Of a stretch of DNA of 64,000 nt, positions 52,901-60,890 are shown piece after piece (position 1 is the first letter of the stretch; every line of letters begins with the position of its first letter). A program made the position numbers and the translations under genes. Below the pieces are notes generated by a model. The model saw nothing but the letters and a program-made list of their open reading frames with translations, did no database searches and was not told the DNA's origin. Source of the stretch: Phytohabitans suffuscus (GTDB lineage: Bacteria > Actinomycetota > Actinomycetes > Mycobacteriales > Micromonosporaceae). The DNA is taken from assembly GCF_011764565.1 (NCBI RefSeq), contig NZ_AP022871.1, positions 6,014,320 to 6,078,319 on the forward strand. Reading direction: 5' to 3'.

Positions 52901-55751
52901 CGACGGCCCGCTGCTGCTCACCGCGACGGTGCCAGCGACCGGAAACTGGCAGGTCTACACCGACGTCTCGGTCAACCTGCCCGGCCCGAGCACGGCCAGC
53001 GGACCGCTCTACTTCGTGGCCCGCAACAACCCGGGCGACCTGGGCGGCGGCGGCCTGTTCAACGTGAACTGGGTCGACTTCCTCGGCCGCGGCGTGACCG
53101 ACAACGCGCCGCCGGTGGTGAGCGTGTCGGCGACCCCGACCGCGGGCACCGCCCCGGTGAACGTGGAGTTCACCGGCACCGCCACGGACCCGGAGGGCGA
53201 CACGCCCCTGACGTACGCGTGGGACTTCGGTGACGGCGGCACGGCGAACACGCTGAACGCCACGCACACCTACACCGCTCCGGGTACGTTCACCGCCACG
53301 CTGACGGTGACCGACAGCCGGGGTGCCCAGGCGTACGGCACGGTGCAGATCAAGGTGGACGCGCCGAACACGTCCTGCTTCGGGGCGCGCTCGGACGACT
53401 TCCTCGGCACGGCGCTCGACAAGACCCGCTGGTCCACAGTGGTCCGGGAGAACCAGCTCTACTCCGTACAGGGTGGATCGCTGGTCCTGCCCACCGGTGT
53501 GGGCGACCTCTACGGCGGCCGTAACGACGCCACCAACATCGTGCTCCAGCCGGCGCCCACCGGCGCCTGGCAGGCCACGACGAAGCTGACGCTCGCGACG
53601 GCGGTCAACTACCAGCAGGCCGGCCTGATCGTGTACGGCGACGACGAGAACTACGCCAAGCTCGACGTCCTGTACTCGGGCAGCCGGCGGGTCGAGTTCA
53701 TCCGGGAGACGGCGGGCACCCCGCGCAACGAGGGTGCCGACAGCGCCGCCGCGCCGACCGGTTCGGACACGATCTACCTGCGGCTGACCAGTGACGGCAC
53801 GAACCTGACCGCGGCGTTCTCCGCCGACGGCCAGACCTTCACCCCGGTGGGTCGGGCGGCCGCGCTGGCCGGCATCACCAACCCGAAGGTGGGCCTGTTC
53901 GCCCTGCAGGGTGGCACGGACGCCCCGGTGGTCGACACGACGTTCGACTGGTTCCAGATCTCGCCCGACGCGCCGGCCGGTCCGGTGAACCCGTCGGACG
54001 AGTTCGACGGCACCAGCCTGGACAAGTGCCGCTGGGACGCGATCGTCCGCGAGGACCCGGCCGCGTACCGGGTGCAGGGCGGCCAGCTGCACGTCGACAT
54101 CGCCAACGGTGACATCTACGGCACCGGCAACTCCGGCACGTCGAACTTCATCCTCCAGAACGCCCCGGCCGGTGACTGGGTCGTGGAGACGAAGGTCGAC
54201 GGCACGGCGATGAACGAGCAGTACCAGCAGGCCGGCCTGATCGTGTACGCCGACGACGACAACTACCTGAAGTTCGACTACATCGTCGACAACCAGGCCG
54301 GGCAGCCGGTCGTGCGGCGGATCGAGTTCCGCAGCGAGATCGCCGGCGCCGTGCAGAACCCGCAGCCGAACGCCAACAACCTCACCTCGGCCGTGTGGCA
54401 CCTGCGGCTGGCCAAGGTGGGCGACGTGTACACGGCGTCGTACTCGGCGGACGGGCAGACCTGGACCGCGTTCGAGCCGCTGACCAGCGCGGCGGTGGGC
54501 GCGACCCCCAAGGTGGGCCTGTTCTCGCTCGGTGCGTCGCAGACCGCGAGCAAGACGGTCTCGTTCGACTACTTCCGGCTGAGCACGGAGGCTGAGGACG
54601 ACACCGCGCCGGTGACGGTGTCCACGGTGGACGGCACGGCGGTCGAGGGCTGGTACACCGGTCCCGCGACGGTCACGCTGGCCGCCACGGACAACGAGGG
54701 CGGCAGCGGGGTGGCCCGCACCGAGTACCAGCTCGACGGCGCCACGACCTGGACCGCGTACACCGAGCCGATCCTGGTCGCCGGGGACGGGACGCACGAG
54801 GTGCGCTTCCGCTCGGTCGACGAGGCCGGCAACGTGGAGGCGACCAGGTCCACCGCGGTCCGGATCGACGCGACCGCGCCGGTGACCACGGCGACGTTCG
54901 CGCCGCCGTCGGACAGCGGCTGGCACGCGGGGTCCGTCCCGGTGACGCTCGCCTCGACCGACGCCGGCTCCGGGGTCGACACGGTCGAGTGGTCGCTCGA
55001 CGGGGGCCCGTGGACGCCGTACACGCAGCCGGTCGACGTGACCGGCAACGGCGAGCACGAGCTGCTCTACCGGGCGACGGACAAGGCCGGCAACGCGGAG
55101 ACGCTCAAGTCCGCGGTGGTGCGGATCGACGGCGACTCCCCGACGGTCCTCGTGTCCGGCCTCGCCGACGGCCAGCTCTACGGTGACAGCCAGGACGTGC
55201 GGGTCACGTTCCAGGCGGTCGACCCGTCCTCCGGCATCCAGTCGGTGGTGGGCAAGCTGGACGGCCAGCCGTACCAGTCCGGGACGCTGCAGGTCATGTA
55301 CGACCTGACGCTCGGCCTCCACGAGCTGGTGGTGACCGCCAAGGACAAGGCGGGCAACGAGACGACGGCGAACGTGCGGTTCTTCGTCACCACCTCGTTC
55401 CGCGACATGCAGGCCCTGATCGACCGGTTCAAGGCGACCAGCCAGCTGTCCAACAAGGCGCACCGCCAGCTGTCCAACAAGCTGGAGGCGGCGCGGGTCT
55501 CCGAGGCCACCGGCAACGACAAGCGGGCGGTCCAGCAGCTGAACGCGTTCATCGGGCTGGTGTCGGACACGACGCTGGTGACCGACGCGGACGTGCGCGG
55601 CGTGCTGCTCCGCGACGCCAACGCCATGATCGACCGGCTGGGCGGTCAGGCGTCGGCGGCCGGCAAGAAGGCCAACGGAAACAAGTCGCTGACCGGCACG
55701 GGCCGGGTCGACGGTGACCCGACCCGGGTGCCGGAGGGCGGCACGCTCTAA
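49920..55751 (+). CDS. Giant secreted ThuA-PQQ sugar dehydrogenase-PKD-CBM6-FIMAH protein
   Basis: 1943 residues from GTG 49920 (AAGGAG eight bases upstream). Order: Tat-like signal (RRTVFIAATTVLAAASALVAGAPPAQA); ThuA fold ~58-273 (ILVFSKTAGFRHDSIPAG, GIHAASDTEYNW); PQQ-dependent glucose/sorbosone dehydrogenase propeller ~287-714 (NTCCHAGGSMVF, TGDNTNPFESN, SGNTNDLRGKVLRI, YAMGFRNPFRI, NYGWPYC); PKD ~715-803 (YAWTFGDGGTSD); unknown ~804-916; CBM6 ~917-1058; PKD ~1063-1144; two concanavalin-like sandwiches ~1158-1351 and ~1360-1557; OmpL47/Ig-like repeats ~1563-1826 (DNEGGSGVARTEYQLDG, DEAGNVEATRSTAVRID); FIMAH-like helical domain ~1827-1914. Likely an extracellular sugar or polysaccharide oxidoreductase. 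Unlike its cousin at 19-22 kb it is intact. Confidence 0.92.
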   Translation: MPAVRRSRGIRGSARRTVFIAATTVLAAASALVAGAPPAQAAPIAQAPAQAAAADPFSILVFSKTAGFRHDSIPAGIAAIQQLGADNGFTVDATEDAGAFTDANLGKYAAVVWLSTTGDVLDADQQAAFERYIRGGGGYAGIHAASDTEYNWAWYGDLVGAYFASHPANQTATIKVEDPAHPSTASLPAKWTRFDEWYNFQTNPRADVHVLASLDERTYTPGAGAMGADHPTAWCQDFDGGRSWYTGSGHTNESYAEPNFLAHLLGGIQTAAGVVDADCAASKTSSFEKVTLDSNTQNPMELDIAPDGRVFYIERDGRVQIVKPDTGTTVTAVDLDVFTGNEDGLIGIRLDPDFATNGWVYLYYAPNDGIARNRVARFTAQGDSIALSSEKVVLDVTTQRNTCCHAGGSMVFDSAGNLYLATGDNTNPFESNSFTPIDERPGRQDFDAQRTSGNTNDLRGKVLRIHPEDDGTYTIPEGNLFPQGTAQTRPEIYAMGFRNPFRIGIDPRTDTLYVADYGPDAGAANPDRGPEGTVEWNVVTPGNYGWPYCHGANYAYNDYTFPSGPSGPKFDCAAPVNNSPNNTGLTNLPPAISATIDYDYSGNPLFPEIGGGGAPMGGPLYRYDAALNSDRKWPAYFDGKALFGEWNQNKMYTFQLDDDAKTLVDINQLLTGMTFLRPMDFEFGPDGALYMIEWGTGFGGNNDNSGVYRIDYIAADRAPIAVASAEPTSGQPPLTVQFSSEGSRDPDGGALTYAWTFGDGGTSDQANPSHQYTAAGNYTAQLTVTNPKGRTAVANVPVTVGNTAPTVTIEFPPQGGFFDWGDQVRYTVNVTDPEDGTIDCDKVTLQYYLGHDEHAHPLQSYTGCEGSVQTSLASGHGADANVFAVFEASYTDEGGAGGANPLTGRSIEQLQPKRKQAEYFAQTGKAPDGLGTGDPGVVRETTGDTAGGFQNIGFIEDGDWWTFDPTNLTGIDTLRFRVASGGNGGTIQVRTGAVDGPLLLTATVPATGNWQVYTDVSVNLPGPSTASGPLYFVARNNPGDLGGGGLFNVNWVDFLGRGVTDNAPPVVSVSATPTAGTAPVNVEFTGTATDPEGDTPLTYAWDFGDGGTANTLNATHTYTAPGTFTATLTVTDSRGAQAYGTVQIKVDAPNTSCFGARSDDFLGTALDKTRWSTVVRENQLYSVQGGSLVLPTGVGDLYGGRNDATNIVLQPAPTGAWQATTKLTLATAVNYQQAGLIVYGDDENYAKLDVLYSGSRRVEFIRETAGTPRNEGADSAAAPTGSDTIYLRLTSDGTNLTAAFSADGQTFTPVGRAAALAGITNPKVGLFALQGGTDAPVVDTTFDWFQISPDAPAGPVNPSDEFDGTSLDKCRWDAIVREDPAAYRVQGGQLHVDIANGDIYGTGNSGTSNFILQNAPAGDWVVETKVDGTAMNEQYQQAGLIVYADDDNYLKFDYIVDNQAGQPVVRRIEFRSEIAGAVQNPQPNANNLTSAVWHLRLAKVGDVYTASYSADGQTWTAFEPLTSAAVGATPKVGLFSLGASQTASKTVSFDYFRLSTEAEDDTAPVTVSTVDGTAVEGWYTGPATVTLAATDNEGGSGVARTEYQLDGATTWTAYTEPILVAGDGTHEVRFRSVDEAGNVEATRSTAVRIDATAPVTTATFAPPSDSGWHAGSVPVTLASTDAGSGVDTVEWSLDGGPWTPYTQPVDVTGNGEHELLYRATDKAGNAETLKSAVVRIDGDSPTVLVSGLADGQLYGDSQDVRVTFQAVDPSSGIQSVVGKLDGQPYQSGTLQVMYDLTLGLHELVVTAKDKAGNETTANVRFFVTTSFRDMQALIDRFKATSQLSNKAHRQLSNKLEAARVSEATGNDKRAVQQLNAFIGLVSDTTLVTDADVRGVLLRDANAMIDRLGGQASAAGKKANGNKSLTGTGRVDGDPTRVPEGGTL

Positions 55752-55761
55752 CCACACCCGC

Positions 55762-55793
55762 CGTGGGGCCGGCCGGCGCCGGCCGGCCCCACG
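55762..55793 (+). terminator. 32-bp perfect palindrome, terminator after giant ThuA gene
   Basis: CGTGGGGCCGGCCGGC followed directly by its exact reverse complement; 10 bp after the stop. Genes continue downstream on the same strand, so it may be a partial terminator or mRNA stabiliser. Confidence 0.65.
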
Positions 55794-55819
55794 GCCCACC
55801 CCCTGGGGAGGCGTCCCGC

Positions 55820-56512
55820 ATGAGCAACAGGACCCGGGTGCGGCCGGCCGCGCGCGGCGCTCGACCGGCGACGGCGGGACCGTCCCCGGCCCGGCGGGTC
55901 GCCCCGCTGCTGATCGCCTTCGCGGTCGGGGCACTGCTGGCCGGGCCGATCGGCGCGTTCGCGGCCGGCGACTCGTCCACGTCGACCGACGACCGGGTCG
56001 CGGCGCTGCGGGCCGAGGAGGCGCGGCGCGACGCGGTCCAGATCGTCGAGCTGACCGGCAAGGCGCGCCAGACGCAGGAGCGCCTGGTACCCGTCCTCGA
56101 CGGGCTGGCCGGGGCGGTGCCGCCGGGCCAGGCGCCCGGTCCCGCGGCGAGACAGTCCGATGTGGACGGCTGGCGGAAGGTCACCGGCGAGGTGGTCGAA
56201 AGCTTCGCCAACCCGCCGTCCGGCGGTACCGGCGTCAACATCGCCCGCTCCGGCCTCGCGGCCGCGGTCCGCACCCTGGACGCCGCCGTCGACACGTACG
56301 CCGCCGCGCTGGCCCAGCCGGCCGCCGCGCGCGCCCCGCTCTTCGAGCTGGCCGGCCGGCAGCGCGACATCGCGGTCGCCACCTGGTCCACGGCCGCCAC
56401 CCAGCTCGACGTGCTCAACATCGACTCCGGCAACGGCCACGCCCACGTCTTCCTGCCGGCCGCGCCGGGGCAGGGGGCGCTGACCGCCGACGGCGCACCG
56501 GAAGGAAAGTGA
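55820..56512 (+). CDS. Unknown secreted helical protein
   Basis: 230 residues from ATG 55820 (GGGGAGG nine bases upstream). Basic N-terminus, membrane/signal segment (VAPLLIAFAVGALLAGPIGAFAAG, ~28-50), then a helical extracytoplasmic domain (DDRVAALRAEEARRDAVQIVELTGKARQTQERLVPVLDGLAG ... VDTYAAALAQP). It ends GNGHAHVFLPAAPGQGALT. No family recognised. It is followed after one base by the next gene, and both probably belong with the giant ThuA gene. Confidence 0.7.
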   Translation: MSNRTRVRPAARGARPATAGPSPARRVAPLLIAFAVGALLAGPIGAFAAGDSSTSTDDRVAALRAEEARRDAVQIVELTGKARQTQERLVPVLDGLAGAVPPGQAPGPAARQSDVDGWRKVTGEVVESFANPPSGGTGVNIARSGLAAAVRTLDAAVDTYAAALAQPAAARAPLFELAGRQRDIAVATWSTAATQLDVLNIDSGNGHAHVFLPAAPGQGALTADGAPEGK

Positions 56513-56513
56513 C

Positions 56514-57047
56514 ATGCGTCAAAGGCTTGTCGGCAGGTTGCTGGCCGCGCTCGCGGTCGTACCCCTGCTCGCGCTCTGGCCCGCGGCCCCGGCGGCCGCG
56601 CACGGCGGCCCGCTGGTGCTCGACGCGGCCGGCGACGGCGCGACCGGCGTCACGGTCCGCGCGACGTACAAGCAGGACGGTCACCCGGTCGACGACCAGG
56701 TGCTCCGCCTGGTGCTCAACGCCACCGGCGACGGCGGACGCCAGGTCGGCCCGGTGCAGCTCAACCCGTCGAACGAGGGCCAGGGCTTCTACACCAGCGG
56801 CCCGGTGCTCACGCCCGGCAGGTGGACAATCGTGGTCACCGCGCCCGAGCCGAACGCCGGCCGGGCCGAGGCCACCGTCGAGGCCCGCACGGCACAGACC
56901 GCCCCACCTCCCGACCCCGAATCGGGCGACCCGGGCGGCGGCACCTGGCGCTGGTGGGTGGCGGGCGGAGCCCTGCTGCTGGGCACGCTGATCGCCCTGG
57001 CCCTGGTCTCCCGCCACCGCGCCAGAACCCCCGCCGGCCGCCCCTGA
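56514..57047 (+). CDS. CopC/YtkA-like secreted immunoglobulin-fold protein with C-terminal anchor
   Basis: 177 residues. Signal peptide ending APAAA, mature start HGGPLVLDAAGDG; an N-terminal His after the signal is typical of CopC-like copper-binding and FixH/YtkA-like domains. Beta-sandwich pattern to ~125 (VTVRATYKQDGHPVDDQVLRLVLNA), acidic Pro linker, then a membrane helix (WWVAGGALLLGTLIALALVS) and basic tail. Copper binding is only suggested by the His start. Translated with the preceding gene (spacing 1 bp). Confidence 0.65.
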   Translation: MRQRLVGRLLAALAVVPLLALWPAAPAAAHGGPLVLDAAGDGATGVTVRATYKQDGHPVDDQVLRLVLNATGDGGRQVGPVQLNPSNEGQGFYTSGPVLTPGRWTIVVTAPEPNAGRAEATVEARTAQTAPPPDPESGDPGGGTWRWWVAGGALLLGTLIALALVSRHRARTPAGRP

Positions 57048-57539
57048 CCCCCCAGCTTCAGGCCGGAGCGGATCCAACCCAAGAAGCGGATCCAACCCAA
57101 GAAGCTTTGAGCTGCCGCGATGTCCGCGGTGGTCCGGACCGTCGCTCCCGCGGCCTCGCCCTCCGCGGTGCCGCCCTGCGGTTCCCGCCGGGCGGGCCCG
57201 GTCCCGAGGTGGGGGTCGCTTGTGCGGGAGGCTCCGGAGCTGGGCGCGCCGGCGCGCCCGGTGTCGGATCCGGCCGCCGGGGGTCGGACCTTGCCCGGCG
57301 GACCCGGCAGCGGAGGTCGGGGACCTCGGCTCGCCCGGCGAGCCGCCGGCCGCAGCGGTGCCCGCGGGAGCATGCGGCCGGCGACCGCGGCGGACCGGGG
57401 GCACATGCCTGGCTCTGGTTCGGGTCTGGCTCTGGTTCGGGACTTCGAGGGGCTTGGAGGGGAGGGAGTAGCATCCCGCTCAGCGGGCCGGCCGGAGGCG
57501 CGGCACCTGGTCGCCGACCCGCCGGGAGAGGGGGCGCAG
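57048..57539. other. Gap with tandem duplication and one box A
   Basis: An 18-bp direct duplication GCGGATCCAACCCAAGAA (57068-57103), box A, then about 370 bp with no recognised feature apart from repeated GGTTCGGG words near 57410-57440. Confidence 0.65.
57109..57167 (+). repeat. Intergenic repeat box A, copy 9
   Basis: GAGCTGCCGCGATGTCCGCG ... CCTCGCCCTCCGCGG, 62 bp after the preceding stop. Confidence 0.9.
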
Positions 57540-58550
57540 GTGGCGTCTCGCGGCGGCCGGCCGCGGATCGGTCAGGTCGCGGCGCTGGCGGGGGTCAGCG
57601 CGACGACCGTCTCGCACGCGCTCAACGGGCGGCGTCCGGTCTCCGAGGCCACGCGCCGGCGGGTGCTCGACGCGATCGATCAGCTGGGCTACCGGCCCAA
57701 CGTCGTCGCGCGCGGGCTGCGGGCCGGGCGGAGCCTGACGATCGGGCTGGTCATACCGGACATCACCGACTCGTTCTACCCGGTGCTCGCGCGCGGGCTG
57801 CAGGACGTGCTCGGCCCGGCCGGATACGACGAGATCGTGACCAACACCAACGGCGAGCGCGACCTGGAGCGGCACGCCCTCGACAAGATGATCTCGCGGC
57901 AGGTCGACGGCATCGCGTTCGCGGTGTTCCACACCCATCCGGACGACCTCCGCCCGGTTGTCGACGCGGGGATCCCGGTCGTGCGGCTCGGTGGGCGGCG
58001 GTCCCTGCCCGGGGTCGACCTGGTGCACAGCGACGACGAGGGCAGTGCCGCGGAGGCGGCGCGCTACCTGTTGCGCGGCGGGTTCCGGCGGATCGCGTTC
58101 GTCTGCGGGCCGGCCGCGGAAGGGCCGGCGGCCGAGCGGGTCGCGGGCTACCGGGCGGCGCTGGCCGAGGCGGGCGTGGCGGTCGACCGGGAGCTGATCG
58201 CGCACACGGAGTTCAGCCGGGCCGGCGGCGCGCAGGGCGTGGGGCGGCTGCTGGAGCTGCCCGACCCGCCGGACGCGGTCATGTGCGCCAACGACATGAT
58301 GGCGATCGGCGCGGTCGACGCGGCCCGGGAGCGCGGGCTGCGGGTGCCGGACGACCTCGCGGTGATGGGCTTCGACGACATCGAGGCGGCGAGCCTGGTC
58401 ACGCCGCAGCTCACCACGATGGCCAACCCGGCCCGGGAGATCGGCCGGGCCTGCGCGCGGCTGCTGCTGGAGCGGATCTCGGGTGCCGTCACCGGCCCGC
58501 CGACCGAGGTGATCATCCCGGCGCGGCTGGTGCGGCGCCAGTCGGCGTAG
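57540..58550 (+). CDS. LacI-family transcriptional regulator
   Basis: 336 residues from GTG 57540 (GGGAGAGGG upstream). Helix-turn-helix RIGQVAALAGVSATTVSHALNGRRPVSEATR and effector domain (LTIGLVIPDITDSFYPVLARGL, GFRRIAFVCGP, MCANDMMAIGAVDAARERGL, GFDDIEAASLVTPQLTT). The next gene is a mannonate-dehydratase-like enolase, followed by a sugar-type kinase. A regulator of hexuronate or sugar-acid catabolism is inferred from that order. A 16-bp palindrome overlaps its stop codon. Confidence 0.92.
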   Translation: MASRGGRPRIGQVAALAGVSATTVSHALNGRRPVSEATRRRVLDAIDQLGYRPNVVARGLRAGRSLTIGLVIPDITDSFYPVLARGLQDVLGPAGYDEIVTNTNGERDLERHALDKMISRQVDGIAFAVFHTHPDDLRPVVDAGIPVVRLGGRRSLPGVDLVHSDDEGSAAEAARYLLRGGFRRIAFVCGPAAEGPAAERVAGYRAALAEAGVAVDRELIAHTEFSRAGGAQGVGRLLELPDPPDAVMCANDMMAIGAVDAARERGLRVPDDLAVMGFDDIEAASLVTPQLTTMANPAREIGRACARLLLERISGAVTGPPTEVIIPARLVRRQSA

Positions 58551-58564
58551 TCACGCTCGTGACT
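58549..58564. promoter_or_regulatory. Palindrome AGTCACGCTCGTGACT at LacI stop
   Basis: Perfect 7-bp arms around CT, about 205 bp before the enolase gene. Might be an operator of the adjacent LacI protein or a weak terminator. A GACTTCTTCGCC direct repeat follows at 58578-58603. Confidence 0.4.
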
Positions 58565-58770
58565 TCTCCGCCCGACCTTGACTTCTTCGCCGACTTCTTC
58601 GCCCGACCTCGCCACGCCGGTCGAGGTTCTTCGGCGGCGACACGAGTCCCACCCCGGCGTGCCCAGGCGGGCGCGCTTTCCAGGCAGGATGGTGCCCATG
58701 GCGCTGGAGGCGGGCGAACGGCCGCTGGGTTTCAAGGCTGAGCACCTGTGGCCGGTGGAGGTGCTTCCCC

Positions 58771-60015
58771 GTGGATGACTTCCTGCCCCCGTGGGCGCCG
58801 CGCGACGGTCTGCGGATCACCGGGGTGCGGCCGATCGTCACCGCGCCCGACGTGACGCTCGTCGTGGTGCGCGTCGACACCAACGAGCCCGGCCTGTACG
58901 GGCTGGGCTGCGCCACCTTCACCCAGCGCTTCGACGCGGTGGCCGCGGCCGTGGAGCACCTCGCCGAGCTGGTCGCCGGCCGGCACCCCGGCGACATCGA
59001 GGACATCACCCGGATGGTGCACCTGTCCGGGTACTGGCGGAACGGCCCGGTGCTCAACAACGCGCTCTCCGGGCTCGACATGGCGCTGTGGGACATCCTC
59101 GGCAAGCGGCTGGGCGTGCCCGTGTACGCGCTGCTCGGCGGCCGGGTGCGCGGGGCGGTGCCGCTCTACCTGCACGCCAACGGCGCCACGATCGACGACA
59201 CGATCGCGCACGCGCGGGCGTTGATGGACGAGGGCTACCGGTACGTGCGGCTGCAGACCGGCGGGCCGGGCCTCGGCACGTACGCCGCACCCGGCACGCC
59301 CGGCGGCTACCCCCGCGCGCCGTACCCGGACGGGTGGGACGTGCAGCGCTACCTGGCGGTCACGCCGGAGCTGTTCGCGCGGGCCCGGGAGGAGCTGGGC
59401 GCCGAGGTGTCGCTGCTGCACGACGCGCACAGCCGGCTCACCCCGAAGCAGGCGATCGCCCTGTGCCGGGCCCTGGAGCCGTACCGGCTGTTCTTCGTCG
59501 AGGACCCGGTGGCGCCCGAGCACTACGACCGGCTGCCCGAGGTGCGGGAGGCGTCGCCGGTGCCGATCGCGGCCGGCGAGCAGCTCGTCTCGGTCGCCGA
59601 GTCGGCCCGGCTGGTCATCCGCGGCGGCGTCGACCTGCTGCGCCTGCACATCTCCGCGATCGGCGGCCTCACCCCGGCCCGCAAGCTGACCGCGCTGTGC
59701 GAGCTGACCGGCACCCAGACCGCCTGGCACGGCCCGGCCGACGTGTCGCCGATCGGGCTCGCCGCCAACCTCGCGCTCGACATGACCACGCCGGCCTTCG
59801 GGATCCAGGAGGGCCACCTGTACCCGGAGGCCGTGCACGAGGTCTTCCCCGGCACGCCGCGCCCGCACGACGGGTACGTCGAGCCGTCGCACGCGCCCGG
59901 GTGGGGGATCGACCTGGACGAGGCGCTGGCCGCGAAGTACCCGCCGAAGAGGTACGGCCACGAGCGGTGGGCCGCCCACGTGCGCCGGCCGGACGGTGCG
60001 ATCGAAGCGCCGTGA
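58771..60015 (+). CDS. Enolase-superfamily dehydratase, mannonate dehydratase (ManD/RspA) type
   Basis: 414 residues from GTG 58771 (GGAGG nine bases upstream). N-terminal capping domain (VRPIVTAPDVTLVVVRVDTNEPGLYGLGCATFTQR), then the barrel: VPVYALLGGRVR, YRYVRLQTG, metal ligands in LLHDAHSRL (Asp), FFVEDPVAPE (Glu) and AAGEQLV (Glu), catalytic HGPADVSPIG, and the C-terminal FGIQEGHLYPE. The insertion GGPGLGTYAAPGTPGGYPRAPYP is typical of the ManD group. Predicted reaction: dehydration of D-mannonate or D-gluconate to 2-keto-3-deoxygluconate; some members are poor catalysts. Confidence 0.87.
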   Translation: MDDFLPPWAPRDGLRITGVRPIVTAPDVTLVVVRVDTNEPGLYGLGCATFTQRFDAVAAAVEHLAELVAGRHPGDIEDITRMVHLSGYWRNGPVLNNALSGLDMALWDILGKRLGVPVYALLGGRVRGAVPLYLHANGATIDDTIAHARALMDEGYRYVRLQTGGPGLGTYAAPGTPGGYPRAPYPDGWDVQRYLAVTPELFARAREELGAEVSLLHDAHSRLTPKQAIALCRALEPYRLFFVEDPVAPEHYDRLPEVREASPVPIAAGEQLVSVAESARLVIRGGVDLLRLHISAIGGLTPARKLTALCELTGTQTAWHGPADVSPIGLAANLALDMTTPAFGIQEGHLYPEAVHEVFPGTPRPHDGYVEPSHAPGWGIDLDEALAAKYPPKRYGHERWAAHVRRPDGAIEAP

Positions 60016-60071
60016 CCTGCCGTACGCGGCCGTCCCGCCCGGCCGCCCCGGTGGCCGCGTAACGTGACCGC

Positions 60072-60890
60072 GTGATCGACGACCTGCTGGCCCGCGCGGC
60101 GGCCCTCGCCGGCGCCGCCGTGCCTGGTGGCGGCGTGCCCGGGGTGCCTGGTGGCGCCGCGACCGGCGTGCCCGGCGTGCCTGGCGTGCCTGGTGGCGGC
60201 GTGCCCGGCGTGCCCAGCGTGCCTGGCGGCGGCGTGCCCGCCGTGCCTGGCGGCGCCGCGCACCGTGGCGAGCGCGTGGTCCTGGGGATAGCCGGCTGTC
60301 CGGCGGCCGGCAAGTCCACGCTCGCCGAGCTGCTCGTGCGCGGCCTCGGCGCGGCGGGCGTGCCGGCCGCGCTGGTGCCGATGGACGGCTTCCACCTGGC
60401 CGACGCCGCCCTGGACCGCCTGGGCCGGCGCGGCCGCAAGGGCGCCATCGACACGTTCGACGCCGACGGCTACCTCGCGCTGCTGCGCCGCCTGCGCACC
60501 GACCGCCGCCGCACGGTGTGGGCGCCGGGCTTCGAGCGGCACCTGGAGCAGCCGATCGCCGGCAGCATCGGCGTCGACCCGGACGTCCGCGTCGTGGTGA
60601 CCGAGGGCAACTACCTGCTGGCCGGCGCCGAGCCCTGGCCGGAGGTGCGCGCCGAGCTGACCGAGACCTGGTTCGTCGAGCTGGACGAGCCGTCCCGCCG
60701 CGAACGCCTAATCGCCCGCCACGTCGAGTTCGGCAAGACCCCGGACGAGGCGGTGCGCTGGGTCTCCACAGTGGACGACCCCAACGCCCGCCTGATCGCC
60801 GCGACCCGCGACCGCGCCGACCTGGTGGTCGACATGTCCGTCCCGCACACCGGGGAGTGGCGCCAGGCGGGCGGCGTCAGTCCGTCTTGA
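60072..60890 (+). CDS. P-loop nucleoside/sugar kinase family protein with repetitive N-terminus
   Basis: 272 residues from GTG 60072. Residues ~16-60 are VPG repeats (VPGGGVPGVPGGAATGVPGV...), followed by the kinase core: Walker A GIAGCPAAGKSTLAELL, VPMDGFHLADAALDRLGRRGRKGAIDTFDADGYLALL, VVVTEGNYLLAG, and the lid LDEPSRRERLIARHVEFGKTPDEAVRWV. This matches uridine-kinase/pantothenate-kinase-like proteins (nucleoside/nucleotide kinase family, FrcK-like) often next to sugar catabolic genes. The repeat is absent from usual members (~210 residues) and looks like a recent expansion. The 3' end overlaps the convergent VOC gene by 14 bp. Confidence 0.87.
   Translation: MIDDLLARAAALAGAAVPGGGVPGVPGGAATGVPGVPGVPGGGVPGVPSVPGGGVPAVPGGAAHRGERVVLGIAGCPAAGKSTLAELLVRGLGAAGVPAALVPMDGFHLADAALDRLGRRGRKGAIDTFDADGYLALLRRLRTDRRRTVWAPGFERHLEQPIAGSIGVDPDVRVVVTEGNYLLAGAEPWPEVRAELTETWFVELDEPSRRERLIARHVEFGKTPDEAVRWVSTVDDPNARLIAATRDRADLVVDMSVPHTGEWRQAGGVSPS
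60121..60260 (+). repeat. In-frame GTGCCTGGTGGCGGC / GTGCCCGGC repeat in kinase gene
   Basis: About 140 bp of mixed 9- and 15-bp units encoding Val-Pro-Gly repeats; length remains a multiple of three. Confidence 0.8.

Noticed and set aside
49512..55934. A 2140-codon open frame antisense to the giant ThuA gene
   Set aside because: The sense strand encodes a clear multidomain protein with signal peptide and ribosome site; the antisense product has no recognisable domain.
58698..58778. Small ORF MALEAGERPLGFKAEHLWPV... ending in overlap with the enolase gene
   Set aside because: Only 26 codons with no clear ribosome site; it may be a leader peptide, but nothing beyond the overlap supports it.
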